A DNA stretch of 64,000 nucleotides from Paenibacillus endophyticus. GTDB lineage: Bacteria > Bacillota > Bacilli > Paenibacillales > Paenibacillaceae. The stretch lies in assembly GCF_014192395.1 (NCBI RefSeq), contig NZ_JACHXW010000001.1:466028-530027 (forward strand). Reading direction: 5' to 3'. Position numbers and translations under genes: made by a program. This document shows positions 1 through 8,928 of this stretch, piece by piece. Under the pieces are notes generated by a model. The model had not been told where the DNA came from and ran no database searches. It was given only the letters and a program-made list of their open reading frames with translations. Numbering within the stretch: the stretch's first letter is position 1; each line of letters starts with the position of its first letter.

Positions 1-168
1 ACACCAACACCAACACCAACACCAACACCAACACCAACACCAACACCAACACCAACACCAACACCAACACCAACACCAACACCAACACCAACACCAACAC
101 CAACACCAACACCAACACCAACACCAACACCAACACCAACACCAACGCCAACGCCAACACCAACACCT
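1..168 (+). repeat. ACACCA hexamer tandem repeat encoding a Thr-Pro linker
   Basis: About 28 consecutive 6-bp units (ACACCA, with two ACGCCA variants near the end) run from the window edge to about 168. They are in frame with the following coding sequence and encode alternating Thr-Pro. The array continues beyond the left edge, so its full length is unknown. It is an extended, probably glycosylated linker between surface-enzyme domains, and a likely site of replication slippage. Confidence 0.95.
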
Positions 169-1581
169 GGCGGGTACCAGACGGTGCCCGGAAAGGTTCA
201 AGCCGAGAGCTATGCCTCCAGCAATGGAGTTGCGCAGTTTACTTCGGGGACAGGAGATGTCTATGTCGGCAACACGCTGCCGGGGAACGGCATGAACTAC
301 TCGTTGCACGTGCAAACGGCGGGGTATTATCAGGTTGTCTTCCGCGTCGCGGCACCTAGCTCCGACAGACAATTTGAGCTGCGTAATGCCTCCGGAACTG
401 CACTTGCGGCCATTACGTTCAACAATACGGGCGGATGGGAGAACTGGACAACGGTATCCGCGACTGTCTCGTTGCCGGTCGGCAACCAGTCGCTCCGCAT
501 ACACAGTTTGACGCAAGGCTGGAATATCGATTGGCTCGATTTTGTCTATCTGACTCCGCCGCCTCCAGGCCCAATCTCCGTGACCGCTTGCGGCGCAACC
601 GCCAATGATCAAACCGATGATTTAGCGGCATTCAACCTGTGTTCGGCAAGGGCTAAGCTGTTTGACCGGGAGCTCTCAATTCCCTCGGGCAACTTTATTC
701 TGAGCGATATCATCACGTTCGACGGCATAACGGTACGCGGCGCGGGCAAGACGTTAACGACGTTAACCTCCACCAATCCGGAGCGGGGTTCGATCGACCT
801 GAGAGGCGACGGCGTCGAGCTGAGGAGCCTGAAGCATACGTACGCGACGGTCGTGCCTAGAGGAAACGGGGCGAACGAGAAGAACAGCATTACGCTCTAC
901 GACACAGCTAATTTCACGATCGACAACGTCTGGGTATACAAAGCGAGCACCGCCGGCATCTTCATCCGCAACGGCTCGAACGGCACGATCAGCAACAATA
1001 CCGTGGAAGACACGAATGCCGACGGCATTCATATGACGCACGGAAGCTCCTATATTACCGTGGAGAACAACTATGTTACGAGTGTCGGAGATGACTGCAT
1101 CGCCGTCGTCAGCTACACGCCTGACGGACCGAGAGTCCATAATATTACGATTATTGGCAACGACGTAGGCTACGACTCGGAAGCCCGCGGCATTTCAGTA
1201 GTCGGCGGAGCGGACGTCACGATCGAGGATAATGAGATCAACAACACGAGATACGCCGGCATCTACATTTCCGTCGAGGCCGAGTGGAATACGGCGAACG
1301 TGGACCGGATTACGTTGACCGGCAACACGATCGACCATACGGGCACTTACGCGGCAAGCGGCCATCCGAACGTGCTGGTCTACTGCTCGCAAGGCAATCT
1401 CGACGAAATCACGTTCAACAACAACTTGATCATTAACGCGGTTAATTCCGGCATTGGCGTATGGGGAGGCGGAACGATCGGCGACGTGTACTTCAACTAC
1501 AACACGGTATCGGGGTCGGGAGGCTCCGCGACGAATATTCAGAAGGGAACGATTCACTTAAACAATAATACCGGATTCTAG
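1..1581 (+). CDS. Secreted CBM6 plus right-handed beta-helix (GH28-like) protein, 5' partial
   Basis: The open frame enters from the left edge through the Thr-Pro linker, so the GTG at 184 is not the start. After the linker (about 57 residues) comes a CBM6-like beta-sandwich (about residues 60-180, ending in a WNIDWLDFVYL-type strand), a Pro-rich hinge, then a parallel beta-helix (about 195-526) with repeated NNTV / NNYVT turns. The helix carries GH28-like NADGIH and GDDCIAV signatures, but the expected GHG is ARG. This suggests a pectin-active enzyme of a divergent polygalacturonase-like family; the substrate is inferred. The next gene is a paralogue of the same layout 35 bp downstream, so the two are probably co-transcribed. 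The N-terminal part is outside the window. Confidence 0.85.
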   Translation, partial: TPTPTPTPTPTPTPTPTPTPTPTPTPTPTPTPTPTPTPTPTPTPTPTPTPTPTPTPGGYQTVPGKVQAESYASSNGVAQFTSGTGDVYVGNTLPGNGMNYSLHVQTAGYYQVVFRVAAPSSDRQFELRNASGTALAAITFNNTGGWENWTTVSATVSLPVGNQSLRIHSLTQGWNIDWLDFVYLTPPPPGPISVTACGATANDQTDDLAAFNLCSARAKLFDRELSIPSGNFILSDIITFDGITVRGAGKTLTTLTSTNPERGSIDLRGDGVELRSLKHTYATVVPRGNGANEKNSITLYDTANFTIDNVWVYKASTAGIFIRNGSNGTISNNTVEDTNADGIHMTHGSSYITVENNYVTSVGDDCIAVVSYTPDGPRVHNITIIGNDVGYDSEARGISVVGGADVTIEDNEINNTRYAGIYISVEAEWNTANVDRITLTGNTIDHTGTYAASGHPNVLVYCSQGNLDEITFNNNLIINAVNSGIGVWGGGTIGDVYFNYNTVSGSGGSATNIQKGTIHLNNNTGF

Positions 1582-1615
1582 CAGACAAAGGACCTTCGGA
1601 GGAGGAATAAACGAG

Positions 1616-4600
1616 ATGATTCGACCAGGCAAAATGGTATACCTTTTCTTCTGCCTTACGTTGTTTTCGAGTTTATGGCTGAACGTAGCCGGAGGGATGG
1701 CAGCCGCCGATTCGGCTGCGGCGCATCCCATTCCCGGCATGATCGAGGCGGAGGACTTCGCCGACATGAGCGGCATTCAGCTGGATGTCACCGACGACTC
1801 CGGTGGTAGCTCGTACATTGGATGGACGGACGCCGGCGATTGGATGGACTATACGGTGAACGTGGAGAAGGCGGGCGTCTATGCCGCTACTCTGCGTCTC
1901 GCAAGTCCGCTGGAAGGCACCTCCAAAATCCAGCTTAGAAACGCGGCAAACCAGACGCTCGCGGCAATCAACATTCCGAATACGGGCGATTGGGGTGCGT
2001 ACCAGAATATCGAGACAAAGCTTAGTCTCTCCGCGGGTGAGCAGACGCTGAGGGTTTACGTGGTGAACGCCGGTTTTAATTTTAACTGGCTGTCCTTCGA
2101 ATTTGTGTCCGACTCGGTTATTGAACCGGAGCCTGAGCCTAATCCGACGGATGGACCGTTCTTCCAGATCCCTGGCGCAGTAGAAGTGGAGGCCTTCCAC
2201 TTCGGCAGCGGAGCCGAGGTCAAAGACTCAGCGCATGTGGGGGCCGGGAAATATGTGGGAGCTCTAGATGCCGGTGACTGGATGGAATACACCTATGTGG
2301 AGGCTGCCGGAGCAGGCGTGTACGAGGTGGAGTTCAAGGTCGCCAGCCCGAACAGCGGCAAGCGATTCCAGCTCGAGAATGCCTGGGGCAATGTGCTGGC
2401 CGACGTGCAGGTACCGAATACAGGTGGTTGGGATGCTTGGCAGACCGTCTCCGCGATCATGACGCTTCCGGCAGGCAGCCAATCGCTGCAGCTCGTGACG
2501 GCGGAAGGCGGCTTCAACCTGGACGCGATGGCCTTCAAGCTTGCCGAACCGGCCGACACGACGGTGCCGGCGCCAGCGAACGCGCTGTCGATCGCGGAAT
2601 GTGGTGCAACGGCCGATGACAACACGGACGACACGGCAGCGATTCAGGCGTGCATCGATTCCGCCCGATCGGAGGGCCGTATCGTGTACGTGCCGGAGGG
2701 CACGTTCCTATATAGCGCTTGCCTCGTTCTAGATGGAGCGGATCTGACGGGCTCCGGTCATGGCTCGGTCTTGAAGAGCATCAACGCCCTGGAGCAATGC
2801 TTGAGACTAACGGGAGACGGATCGGATGTCAGCCATGTCCAACTCACGACGATTACGACGACGGACCGCCTGTCGACGGACGTGTCAGCCAGAGTATTCG
2901 TCGATCCGAACGCCTTGAACTTCTCTGTGAAGAACACTGTCATCGACGGCGCGACGTCGGCGGGCATCATCAGCTTCGGCAGCCACGGCATCATCAGCGG
3001 CAACACGGTACGCAATACGCTGGCGGACGGCATTCATATTACGGGGCTCTCCGATGACATTCTCATCGAAAACAATGTGAGTCGGGACACGGGAGACGAT
3101 CAGATCGCCGTAGTGTCCTATGAGAAATTCGGCTCCTGGGTACGGAACGTTACCATCCGCCATAACGACGTCGCGGGCGGGCATGCCCGGGGCATTACCG
3201 TATCCGGCGGCGAGAACATCGCAGTCGAGAACAACAAGATCTCTCTGACAGGCGGGGCAGGCGTATTTATCGCTTCCGAAGGAAGCTACAAGACGTACAC
3301 CGTGAATGGCCTGCATGTAATCGGAAACGCGATTTACAAGGACAGCTTGAACGGCTCGATTCCGGAGAAGGGAGGCATCCGGCTGCAGGCGACATACAAG
3401 AATCCGAGCATCGACAACGCGCTGATCGAGCAGAACTTCATCTTCGGCGCGACGGATAGCGGCATTCTGATCGTAGGCTCGGCGGAGGCGAACGCCGTCA
3501 TTCAGAAAAATGTCATTACGAATCCGCAGGGCTATGGCATTAGCTTGGTAAGCACCGTAATAGGTTCTTATACCATTTCGGGGAATACGGTGACCGGCTC
3601 CGGCAAGCATCCGTTCTCCAATTTGGCAGCGGGTGCCGACGTCGTCAGCGACATGCTGAACGGAACGCCCGGAGGAGGAGGAGAAGGCAGCGAATATGTC
3701 GCTGTGAAGGGCACGCCGGTGATAGACGGCGGCGTTGACGATGTGTGGGCGTACTCGACGGCGCTGCAGATGGATACGACGGTCCAGGGCACGACCGGCA
3801 TCGCAAGAATCATCTGGGACGAGACGGCGCTTTATTATTTGTTCCAAATGACGGACGCCGCGCCGTTCGCGATAGGTGCCAACGAGCATAATGATTCCGT
3901 GGAGGTGTGGGTCGACGAGCTGAACGCCAAGAACGGCGCTAGGGGCGTAGGCGACTACCAGGCGAGAGTGGATATCGCGAACGTCAAATCCACTGCGACG
4001 GGGCTTAATTTGTCCTCCGTTCAGAGCGAAGTGCGCATGGTGCCAGGCGGTTACATCGTGGAACTCGCCGTTCCTTACACGGCGTTGATTCCGGGGGAAG
4101 GGAAGACGATCGGATTCAACGCAAGCGCCAACGACGACGCGAACGGCGACGGCAAACGCGACAACTACATGAGCTGGGTCGACAAAAATCTGCCGTATTG
4201 GGCGGATACGAAGGTATATAACAACGTCCTGCTCGCCGGAAGCCCAGTCATCGATGCGCCCAAAGCGACCGGTGTTCCCGGCACCCTCGTCATCTCCCAT
4301 AACAACGGACATGATCACGGATTGTTGGACGGAAGCTACACGGTAAGCATGAATATGTGGTACGGCAACAACGGAACGGTCTACAAGCTGTACGAGAACG
4401 GCGTGCTGATCGATATTCAAAGGCTGATGGACGATTCGCCGAAAGCGCAGACCACGGCAACGGCTATCGAAGGTAAGCGGAACGGCGAGTACCACTACCG
4501 GGCGGAGCTTTCGAATGTGTTCGGAACAACGGTCAGCAAGGAGCTTGTCGTGAAGGTAACCCAGGCGAATCCGGGGATGCCCGTGTTGTCCAGCAACAAC

Positions 4601-4849
4601 TGGGATGGAGACGGCAGCTACGACATCCGCATGAATATGTGGTGGGGGACGAACGGAACCACGTTTAATCTCTACGAGAACGGCGTTCTCATTCATTCCG
4701 AACAGCTCGAGGTTGGCACACCGAACGCGCAGACCGCCACGGTTGCCGTCAAGGGCCGAAGCAGGGGGGCCTATCAATATCGCGGAGAGCTGGTGAATGA
4801 TGCGGGCAGTACCTCCAGCGCGGTGATAACGGTAAAAGTAACCCAATAA
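1616..4849 (+). CDS. Secreted multidomain CBM6-CBM6-beta-helix-CBM9 protein
   Basis: This 1077-residue protein has a signal peptide (about 1-31) and a strong GGAGGAGG site 10 bp before the ATG. Domains in order: CBM6-like (about 37-168), CBM6-like (about 180-312), a right-handed beta-helix (about 325-680) with ADGIH at about 470-474 and GDDQIAV at 493-499, a CBM9-type sugar-binding domain (about 692-880) and two C-terminal Ig-like modules of about 95 residues sharing MNMWxGxNGTxxxLYENG. As in its upstream paralogue, the GH28 GHG loop reads ARG (R525). It is probably a secreted pectin- or rhamnogalacturonan-active hydrolase or lyase that stays on substrate through three binding modules. No SLH or sortase signal is present, so it should be released. 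The exact activity is not readable. Confidence 0.88.
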   Translation: MIRPGKMVYLFFCLTLFSSLWLNVAGGMAAADSAAAHPIPGMIEAEDFADMSGIQLDVTDDSGGSSYIGWTDAGDWMDYTVNVEKAGVYAATLRLASPLEGTSKIQLRNAANQTLAAINIPNTGDWGAYQNIETKLSLSAGEQTLRVYVVNAGFNFNWLSFEFVSDSVIEPEPEPNPTDGPFFQIPGAVEVEAFHFGSGAEVKDSAHVGAGKYVGALDAGDWMEYTYVEAAGAGVYEVEFKVASPNSGKRFQLENAWGNVLADVQVPNTGGWDAWQTVSAIMTLPAGSQSLQLVTAEGGFNLDAMAFKLAEPADTTVPAPANALSIAECGATADDNTDDTAAIQACIDSARSEGRIVYVPEGTFLYSACLVLDGADLTGSGHGSVLKSINALEQCLRLTGDGSDVSHVQLTTITTTDRLSTDVSARVFVDPNALNFSVKNTVIDGATSAGIISFGSHGIISGNTVRNTLADGIHITGLSDDILIENNVSRDTGDDQIAVVSYEKFGSWVRNVTIRHNDVAGGHARGITVSGGENIAVENNKISLTGGAGVFIASEGSYKTYTVNGLHVIGNAIYKDSLNGSIPEKGGIRLQATYKNPSIDNALIEQNFIFGATDSGILIVGSAEANAVIQKNVITNPQGYGISLVSTVIGSYTISGNTVTGSGKHPFSNLAAGADVVSDMLNGTPGGGGEGSEYVAVKGTPVIDGGVDDVWAYSTALQMDTTVQGTTGIARIIWDETALYYLFQMTDAAPFAIGANEHNDSVEVWVDELNAKNGARGVGDYQARVDIANVKSTATGLNLSSVQSEVRMVPGGYIVELAVPYTALIPGEGKTIGFNASANDDANGDGKRDNYMSWVDKNLPYWADTKVYNNVLLAGSPVIDAPKATGVPGTLVISHNNGHDHGLLDGSYTVSMNMWYGNNGTVYKLYENGVLIDIQRLMDDSPKAQTTATAIEGKRNGEYHYRAELSNVFGTTVSKELVVKVTQANPGMPVLSSNNWDGDGSYDIRMNMWWGTNGTTFNLYENGVLIHSEQLEVGTPNAQTATVAVKGRSRGAYQYRGELVNDAGSTSSAVITVKVTQ

Positions 4850-4860
4850 TTGGTTTATCC

Positions 4861-4900
4861 AACCGCCCTATCCGTCTAAACGGGATGGGGCGGTTTCTTT
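4861..4900 (+). terminator. Rho-independent terminator
   Basis: An inverted repeat built on AACCGCCC / GGGGCGGTT with a short loop is followed by TCTTTT, directly after the stop at 4849. It ends the two-gene beta-helix unit. Confidence 0.85.
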
Positions 4901-4919
4901 TGAAGCGTCTAGTAAAAAG

Positions 4920-4983
4920 CTTAAGATTTTCGTGGAAATCGATTGAATATTTCATAGGGGGTACTGGCGGAGCGCAGTACAAT
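4920..4983 (+). promoter_or_regulatory. Candidate activator-dependent promoter with tandem repeats (MR enzyme)
   Basis: CTTAAGATTTTC at 4920-4931 and a weaker copy ATTGAATATTTC at 4942-4953 are 22 bp apart. The second lies next to a poor -35 (about 4955-4960), 17 bp before a TACAAT -10 (4978-4983). The same layout occurs at 10518-10582. This fits direct-repeat binding by an AraC-type regulator; the obvious candidate is the response regulator at 8909. Confidence 0.55.
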
Positions 4984-5023
4984 AAAGCTATAACGAGGCA
5001 TGAGCGGAAAGGAGACTGTACGC

Positions 5024-6142
5024 ATGAGAATATCGAAGATCGAAATGTTCCATGTTCGGCCGAGGTTCAGCTTCCTGAAGCTGTCCACCGACGAGGGGAT
5101 TGCCGGCTGGGGAGAAGCGGTGGTGGAGGGCAGGTCGCGCACAGTCGAGATGGCGGTGAAGGAGCTCGAGCCCCATCTCATCGGCCAAGACCCGAGACGG
5201 ATCGAGCATCTGTGGCAAGCGATGTACCGCGGGACGTTCTATCGCGGGGGACCGATTCTGACGAGCGCGATCAGCGGTCTCGAGCAAGCGATGTGGGACA
5301 TTTTGGGCAAATCATTGAATGTTCCCGTCTATCAGCTCCTGGGCGGAGCCGTGCGCAATCGGATTAGAATGTACAAGGGCGTGGGCGGAAGCTATGCGGA
5401 GGAGACGTACGCTAATGCCAAGCGCTGGCGCGAGATGGGTTTCACTATGATGAAGACCGGCATCGAAGCGATGGCCCATGTCATGGAGACGCCAGCCTGG
5501 ATCTCGAAGCAGGTGGAGCGAATTGAAGCAATCCGGGACGCAATCGGCAACGACTGCGATCTCGGCATCGATTTTCACGGACGGATCAGCCCTGCTCTTG
5601 CCGTCAGGCTGATCAAGGAGCTGGAGCGGTTCCAGCCCGCGTTTATCGAGGAGCCTTGCCTGCCGGAGAACGTCGACACGATGGCGACGATTGCCCGCTC
5701 CACGACGCTCCCGATCGCGACGGGCGAGAGGCTGTTCACGAAGTGGGCGTTCCGCAATGTGCTGGAGAAGCAGGCGGCGGCGATCTTGCAGCCGGACCTT
5801 GCGCATTGCGGCGGCATTATGGAGGGGAAGAAGATCGCCGCGATGGCGGAGGTCTATTTCGCGGGCTTCGCGCCGCATAATCCGCTAGGTCCAATCAACC
5901 TGGCGGCTAGTGTCCAGCTGTCCGCGAACGTGCCGAACTTCCTCGCGCAGGAGCATGCGTCGCTCGGAGAAGGGTATTTGAAGCAGCCGTTCGTCGTCAC
6001 GGACGGCTACCTGGAGATCCCCACTGGACCGGGACTCGGGATCGAGGTCGACGAAGATGCGCTGAAGGATAAGCTGTACGCAGGGGATTGGGATACTCCG
6101 AGATGGTTCCACGAGGATGACGGTTCGGTAGCGGACTGGTAG
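5024..6142 (+). CDS. Mandelate racemase/enolase-superfamily dehydratase, galactonate dehydratase-like
   Basis: This 372-residue protein is an acid-sugar dehydratase of the DgoD-like branch. The N-terminal capping domain (about 1-115) is followed by a TIM barrel. Metal ligands and catalytic residues are visible: DFHGR (D183, H185), FIEEP, ATGERLF, QPDLAHCGG and APHNPLGP. The start at 5024 is chosen over an upstream ATG at 5000 because GGAAAGGAG sits 9 bp before it. It would dehydrate an aldonate or uronate-derived acid (galactonate-like) to a 2-keto-3-deoxy acid in the cytoplasm. It leads a unit with a sugar dehydrogenase remnant, which fits catabolism of pectin-derived sugar acids. The substrate is inferred; the superfamily assignment is firm. 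Confidence 0.88.
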   Translation: MRISKIEMFHVRPRFSFLKLSTDEGIAGWGEAVVEGRSRTVEMAVKELEPHLIGQDPRRIEHLWQAMYRGTFYRGGPILTSAISGLEQAMWDILGKSLNVPVYQLLGGAVRNRIRMYKGVGGSYAEETYANAKRWREMGFTMMKTGIEAMAHVMETPAWISKQVERIEAIRDAIGNDCDLGIDFHGRISPALAVRLIKELERFQPAFIEEPCLPENVDTMATIARSTTLPIATGERLFTKWAFRNVLEKQAAAILQPDLAHCGGIMEGKKIAAMAEVYFAGFAPHNPLGPINLAASVQLSANVPNFLAQEHASLGEGYLKQPFVVTDGYLEIPTGPGLGIEVDEDALKDKLYAGDWDTPRWFHEDDGSVADW

Positions 6143-6167
6143 AGCACCGGAGAAGGGGAGGGACTTC

Positions 6168-6970
6168 ATGCAGGATCGGGTTGCGATAATTACCGGCGCC
6201 GCGGGCGGCATCGGAAGAGGAATAGCTGAAGTGCTGCTTCGGGAGGGCTGCCGCGTCGTAATCGCGGATTGGAATGAAGAGCTGGGCAGGCAAGCCGCGG
6301 AGGAGCTGGAAATGAGCGTCCATGAGGAGCGGGGCGCCAACGCCGGCAATCGCGTCTTGTTCCAGCCGACGGACGTATCGAACCCGCGCGATATCGAGCG
6401 GTTAATGGGCAATACGCTTCGCCATTGGAACCGGATTGACATTCTGGTCAATAACGTCGGAACTCATTTCTACCGCAGAATCGAACAAGTGGCCGTCGAG
6501 GACTGGGACCGCGTCATGGCAACGGATCTGAGAGGACATTTCTTCGGCATCCGTGAGGTTCTTCCGTACATGAAAAGCCGAAACAGCGGGCGATCGTTAA
6601 CATTGCTTCCATTCATGCGCTGCAGACGCTGCCAGGCGCCTCGGTCTACGCGGCTGTCAAAGGCGGCATGATCGCGATGTCGCGAGCTCTCGCGCTTGAA
6701 GCCGCTCCATACGGAGTCCGGATTAATACGGTGCTGCCCGGCAAGACTCGAATTCGGCAGGATGACGAGCGGCTCGCGAGGGCCGCGCCGGAGGAACGGG
6801 CGGAGAAGGAGCGGGGAATGTGGAGCAACATTCCGCTTGGCCGGATTGCCGAAGCTTCCGAGATCGGCGAAGCCGTCGCCTTCCTGGCAAGCGATCGCGC
6901 GGCTTTCATTACCGGTACGGCTCTGACGGTCGACGGTGGAGAGTCCCTGCATTTGCATTGGAATCCATAG
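6168..6970 (+). pseudogene. Short-chain dehydrogenase/reductase, frameshifted
   Basis: Two overlapping frames together make one classical SDR. The first (6168-about 6590) carries the NAD(P)-binding TGAAGGIGRG and the NNVG motif. The second (about 6575-6970) carries VNIAS, YAAVK with the catalytic Tyr and Lys, and the C-terminal TVDGG. Restoring one base between about 6573 and 6590, for example in the AAAA run at 6573-6576, gives continuous SDR sequence of about 268 residues. It is either a real inactivating mutation or a sequence error. An intact product would oxidise or reduce a sugar or keto-sugar next to the dehydratase upstream. The ATG follows GGGGAGGG by a normal distance. Confidence 0.85.
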
Positions 6971-6979
6971 CTCCCGCGA

Positions 6980-7015
6980 ATCACCTTACGGCCCGAAGCG
7001 TAAGGTGATTTGTAT
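6980..7015 (+). terminator. Rho-independent terminator
   Basis: ATCACCTTACG and CGTAAGGTGAT form a perfect stem with an 8-base loop, followed by TTGTATTT. It separates the dehydratase/SDR unit from the two-component system. Confidence 0.85.
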
Positions 7016-7042
7016 TTACGCTGCGAGGCGCTGTGCTACAAT
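7015..7042 (+). promoter_or_regulatory. Candidate promoter of the first two-component system
   Basis: TTTACG (7015-7020) and TACAAT (7037-7042) are separated by 16 bp, about 45 bp before the kinase start. The -35 is weak. Confidence 0.4.
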
Positions 7043-7086
7043 GGGAGATGCAGGTAGCGTTGGAAACAACGAAAGGAGAACTAGTT

Positions 7087-8928
7087 ATGAAAGCGGTAAC
7101 ATGGATGCTGCTGGCGCCGTTTCGTTATTTTCGGAGCACGATGTACCGGAGAATTTTGCTTTCCTTCTTTTTTATCATCGTTTTGACCGTTACCGTTCTA
7201 ATGACCGACTTTTACTTTCGTACGGCGGGAGATTTGAGATCGCAGTCCGTCGATAGCATGATGCGGCTGACCCAGCAATCCTCTGCGACGCTTAACTCCT
7301 ATATGGGCAATACCAAAGCATTCGCCTGGAACTATTTTGGCGATGCGGAATTTCAGCGATTCGTCCTTACGATGGGACAGGACCCCGACGCGCTCAGTTA
7401 TTATCAGAATAAATTTATCCAATTCATTAACGACAACCCGATTATGACTTCCGTTACTGTGATTCAGCTGGATGGCTTCAGCACCCGGGTGGGCACCTCC
7501 TTTCTGGATACCGTGCCCGGCGAGCGCGATCGGTTGATCGACATCGGTCTGGAGCAGAACGGGAAGGGCGCCTGGGTGGCTACGAGCATCGACAACCGGA
7601 ATGTGGATGCCGGACTTACGTTAGCCTTCGTCCAGGCGATACGCAATATTTCGTTGTCCTCCCCCGGACCAACGATCGGCGTTATGATTTACGAGATGTC
7701 ACCTGTGTCGCTGCGGCAATGGCTGAAGGATGTGGAAGGCAACGGCAACAGCTTAACCTCCATCGTTCGAAGCGAGGACGGAAGCGTCGTGTATGGCTCG
7801 GCCGCGGAAGCCAGCGAGAGCGTCGCGCTAAGTCCGGAGGAGCTGGTCCGGATAAGAAGTGGCGGGGCGAACGGGCATTTCAATTCCGGCAAGGGAGCCG
7901 GCTCCTCGCTTGCGGTGTATCAGAAGCTGACGGGAACGGACTGGCTACTCATGTCGAGGTATCCGACCCATAAATTAATGCAGCCCGTAAATGATTTCAC
8001 TAAGCGGACTGTCGTCATCGGAGCGTCGATTCTCCTCGTGGCGATGCTGCTCGCCAGCTTTCTCTCCTCCAGAACGATGACTCCTTTGAAAGAGCTGAGC
8101 AAAGGGATGAAATCGATCGAGGTCGGCAACTACGCCATTAACCTGCCCGTGAGAAGCAAAGACGAGATCGGCTATTTGAGTACTTCGTTCAACAGGATGG
8201 CGAGGGAGATCGACCGGCTGATCGTGAAAGTATACGAGACGGAGCTTGTGAAGAAGAATGCGGAAATTAAGGCGCTTCAATCCCAGATCAATCCCCATTT
8301 CCTCTACAATACGCTGGGTATAATCGACAGCCTGTCGACCATGGACGGCGACGGCCGCGTGTCCATGATCAGCCGCTCGCTCGCGAAGATGTTCCGCCAC
8401 AATATCAGCGGCCAGCCGGTTTCCACCTTGGAAGCGGAGATGACCCAAATCCGGTTATACTTATCGATTCAAAAAATCCGGTTCGATGCCAGGCTGGATT
8501 ATTCCATTTACCTGGAGCCAGGACTCGAGGATGTTCCGATTCCGAAGCTGCTGTTCCAGCCGCTCGTCGAGAACAGTATTCTGCACGGCATCGGACCAAG
8601 CGTGGAAGGCGGTGTTGTCCGGATAGAAGCGACTGCCGCCGATAACGGCCGCGTTGAAGTCAGTGTATGGAATAACGGGTGCCCGATTATGCAGGTGAAA
8701 CAGGCGTGGCTGAGCAAGCGTCTGTCCTCCCATGTGAGGAGCGGGGAGCTTTATCTGGAGGAATCTTCCATTGGGCTTCTGAACGTGCAGTCCCGCATCC
8801 GAATGTTGTACGGGGACGCATGCGGACTTCGCTTCATGAGCAGCGAGGAACGCGGCACGACGTTCACGGTTACGATTCATCGACAATTGCCCGGAGAGGG
8901 GGATGTTCATGCGGACCATCATCATTGA
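7087..8928 (+). CDS. YesM-type sensor histidine kinase
   Basis: This 613-residue membrane kinase has a TM helix near residues 17-40, an extracytoplasmic sensor region of about 260 residues, a second TM near 310-330, a HAMP domain containing KDEIGYLSTSFNRM, then the His_kinase family module with QINPHFLYN (phospho-acceptor H404) and an ATPase domain with the PLVENSILHG N-box. The ATG at 7087 is preferred over one at 7033 because AAAGGAG precedes it at a normal distance. Its 3' end overlaps the response regulator gene, so the pair is translationally coupled. It probably senses an extracellular oligosaccharide, possibly through the nearby binding protein, and controls the importer and sugar-acid genes of region A. 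Confidence 0.93.
   Translation: MKAVTWMLLAPFRYFRSTMYRRILLSFFFIIVLTVTVLMTDFYFRTAGDLRSQSVDSMMRLTQQSSATLNSYMGNTKAFAWNYFGDAEFQRFVLTMGQDPDALSYYQNKFIQFINDNPIMTSVTVIQLDGFSTRVGTSFLDTVPGERDRLIDIGLEQNGKGAWVATSIDNRNVDAGLTLAFVQAIRNISLSSPGPTIGVMIYEMSPVSLRQWLKDVEGNGNSLTSIVRSEDGSVVYGSAAEASESVALSPEELVRIRSGGANGHFNSGKGAGSSLAVYQKLTGTDWLLMSRYPTHKLMQPVNDFTKRTVVIGASILLVAMLLASFLSSRTMTPLKELSKGMKSIEVGNYAINLPVRSKDEIGYLSTSFNRMAREIDRLIVKVYETELVKKNAEIKALQSQINPHFLYNTLGIIDSLSTMDGDGRVSMISRSLAKMFRHNISGQPVSTLEAEMTQIRLYLSIQKIRFDARLDYSIYLEPGLEDVPIPKLLFQPLVENSILHGIGPSVEGGVVRIEATAADNGRVEVSVWNNGCPIMQVKQAWLSKRLSSHVRSGELYLEESSIGLLNVQSRIRMLYGDACGLRFMSSEERGTTFTVTIHRQLPGEGDVHADHHH

Noticed and set aside
1..168. CRISPR or microsatellite-like array
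   Set aside because: Units are 6 bp with no spacers and encode a Thr-Pro linker in frame with the following domain.
2885..4846. A 653-codon open frame antisense to the second beta-helix gene
   Set aside because: It is the mirror of a high-GC coding frame, has no ribosome site or domain pattern, and the opposite strand encodes clear CBM6/CBM9 domains.
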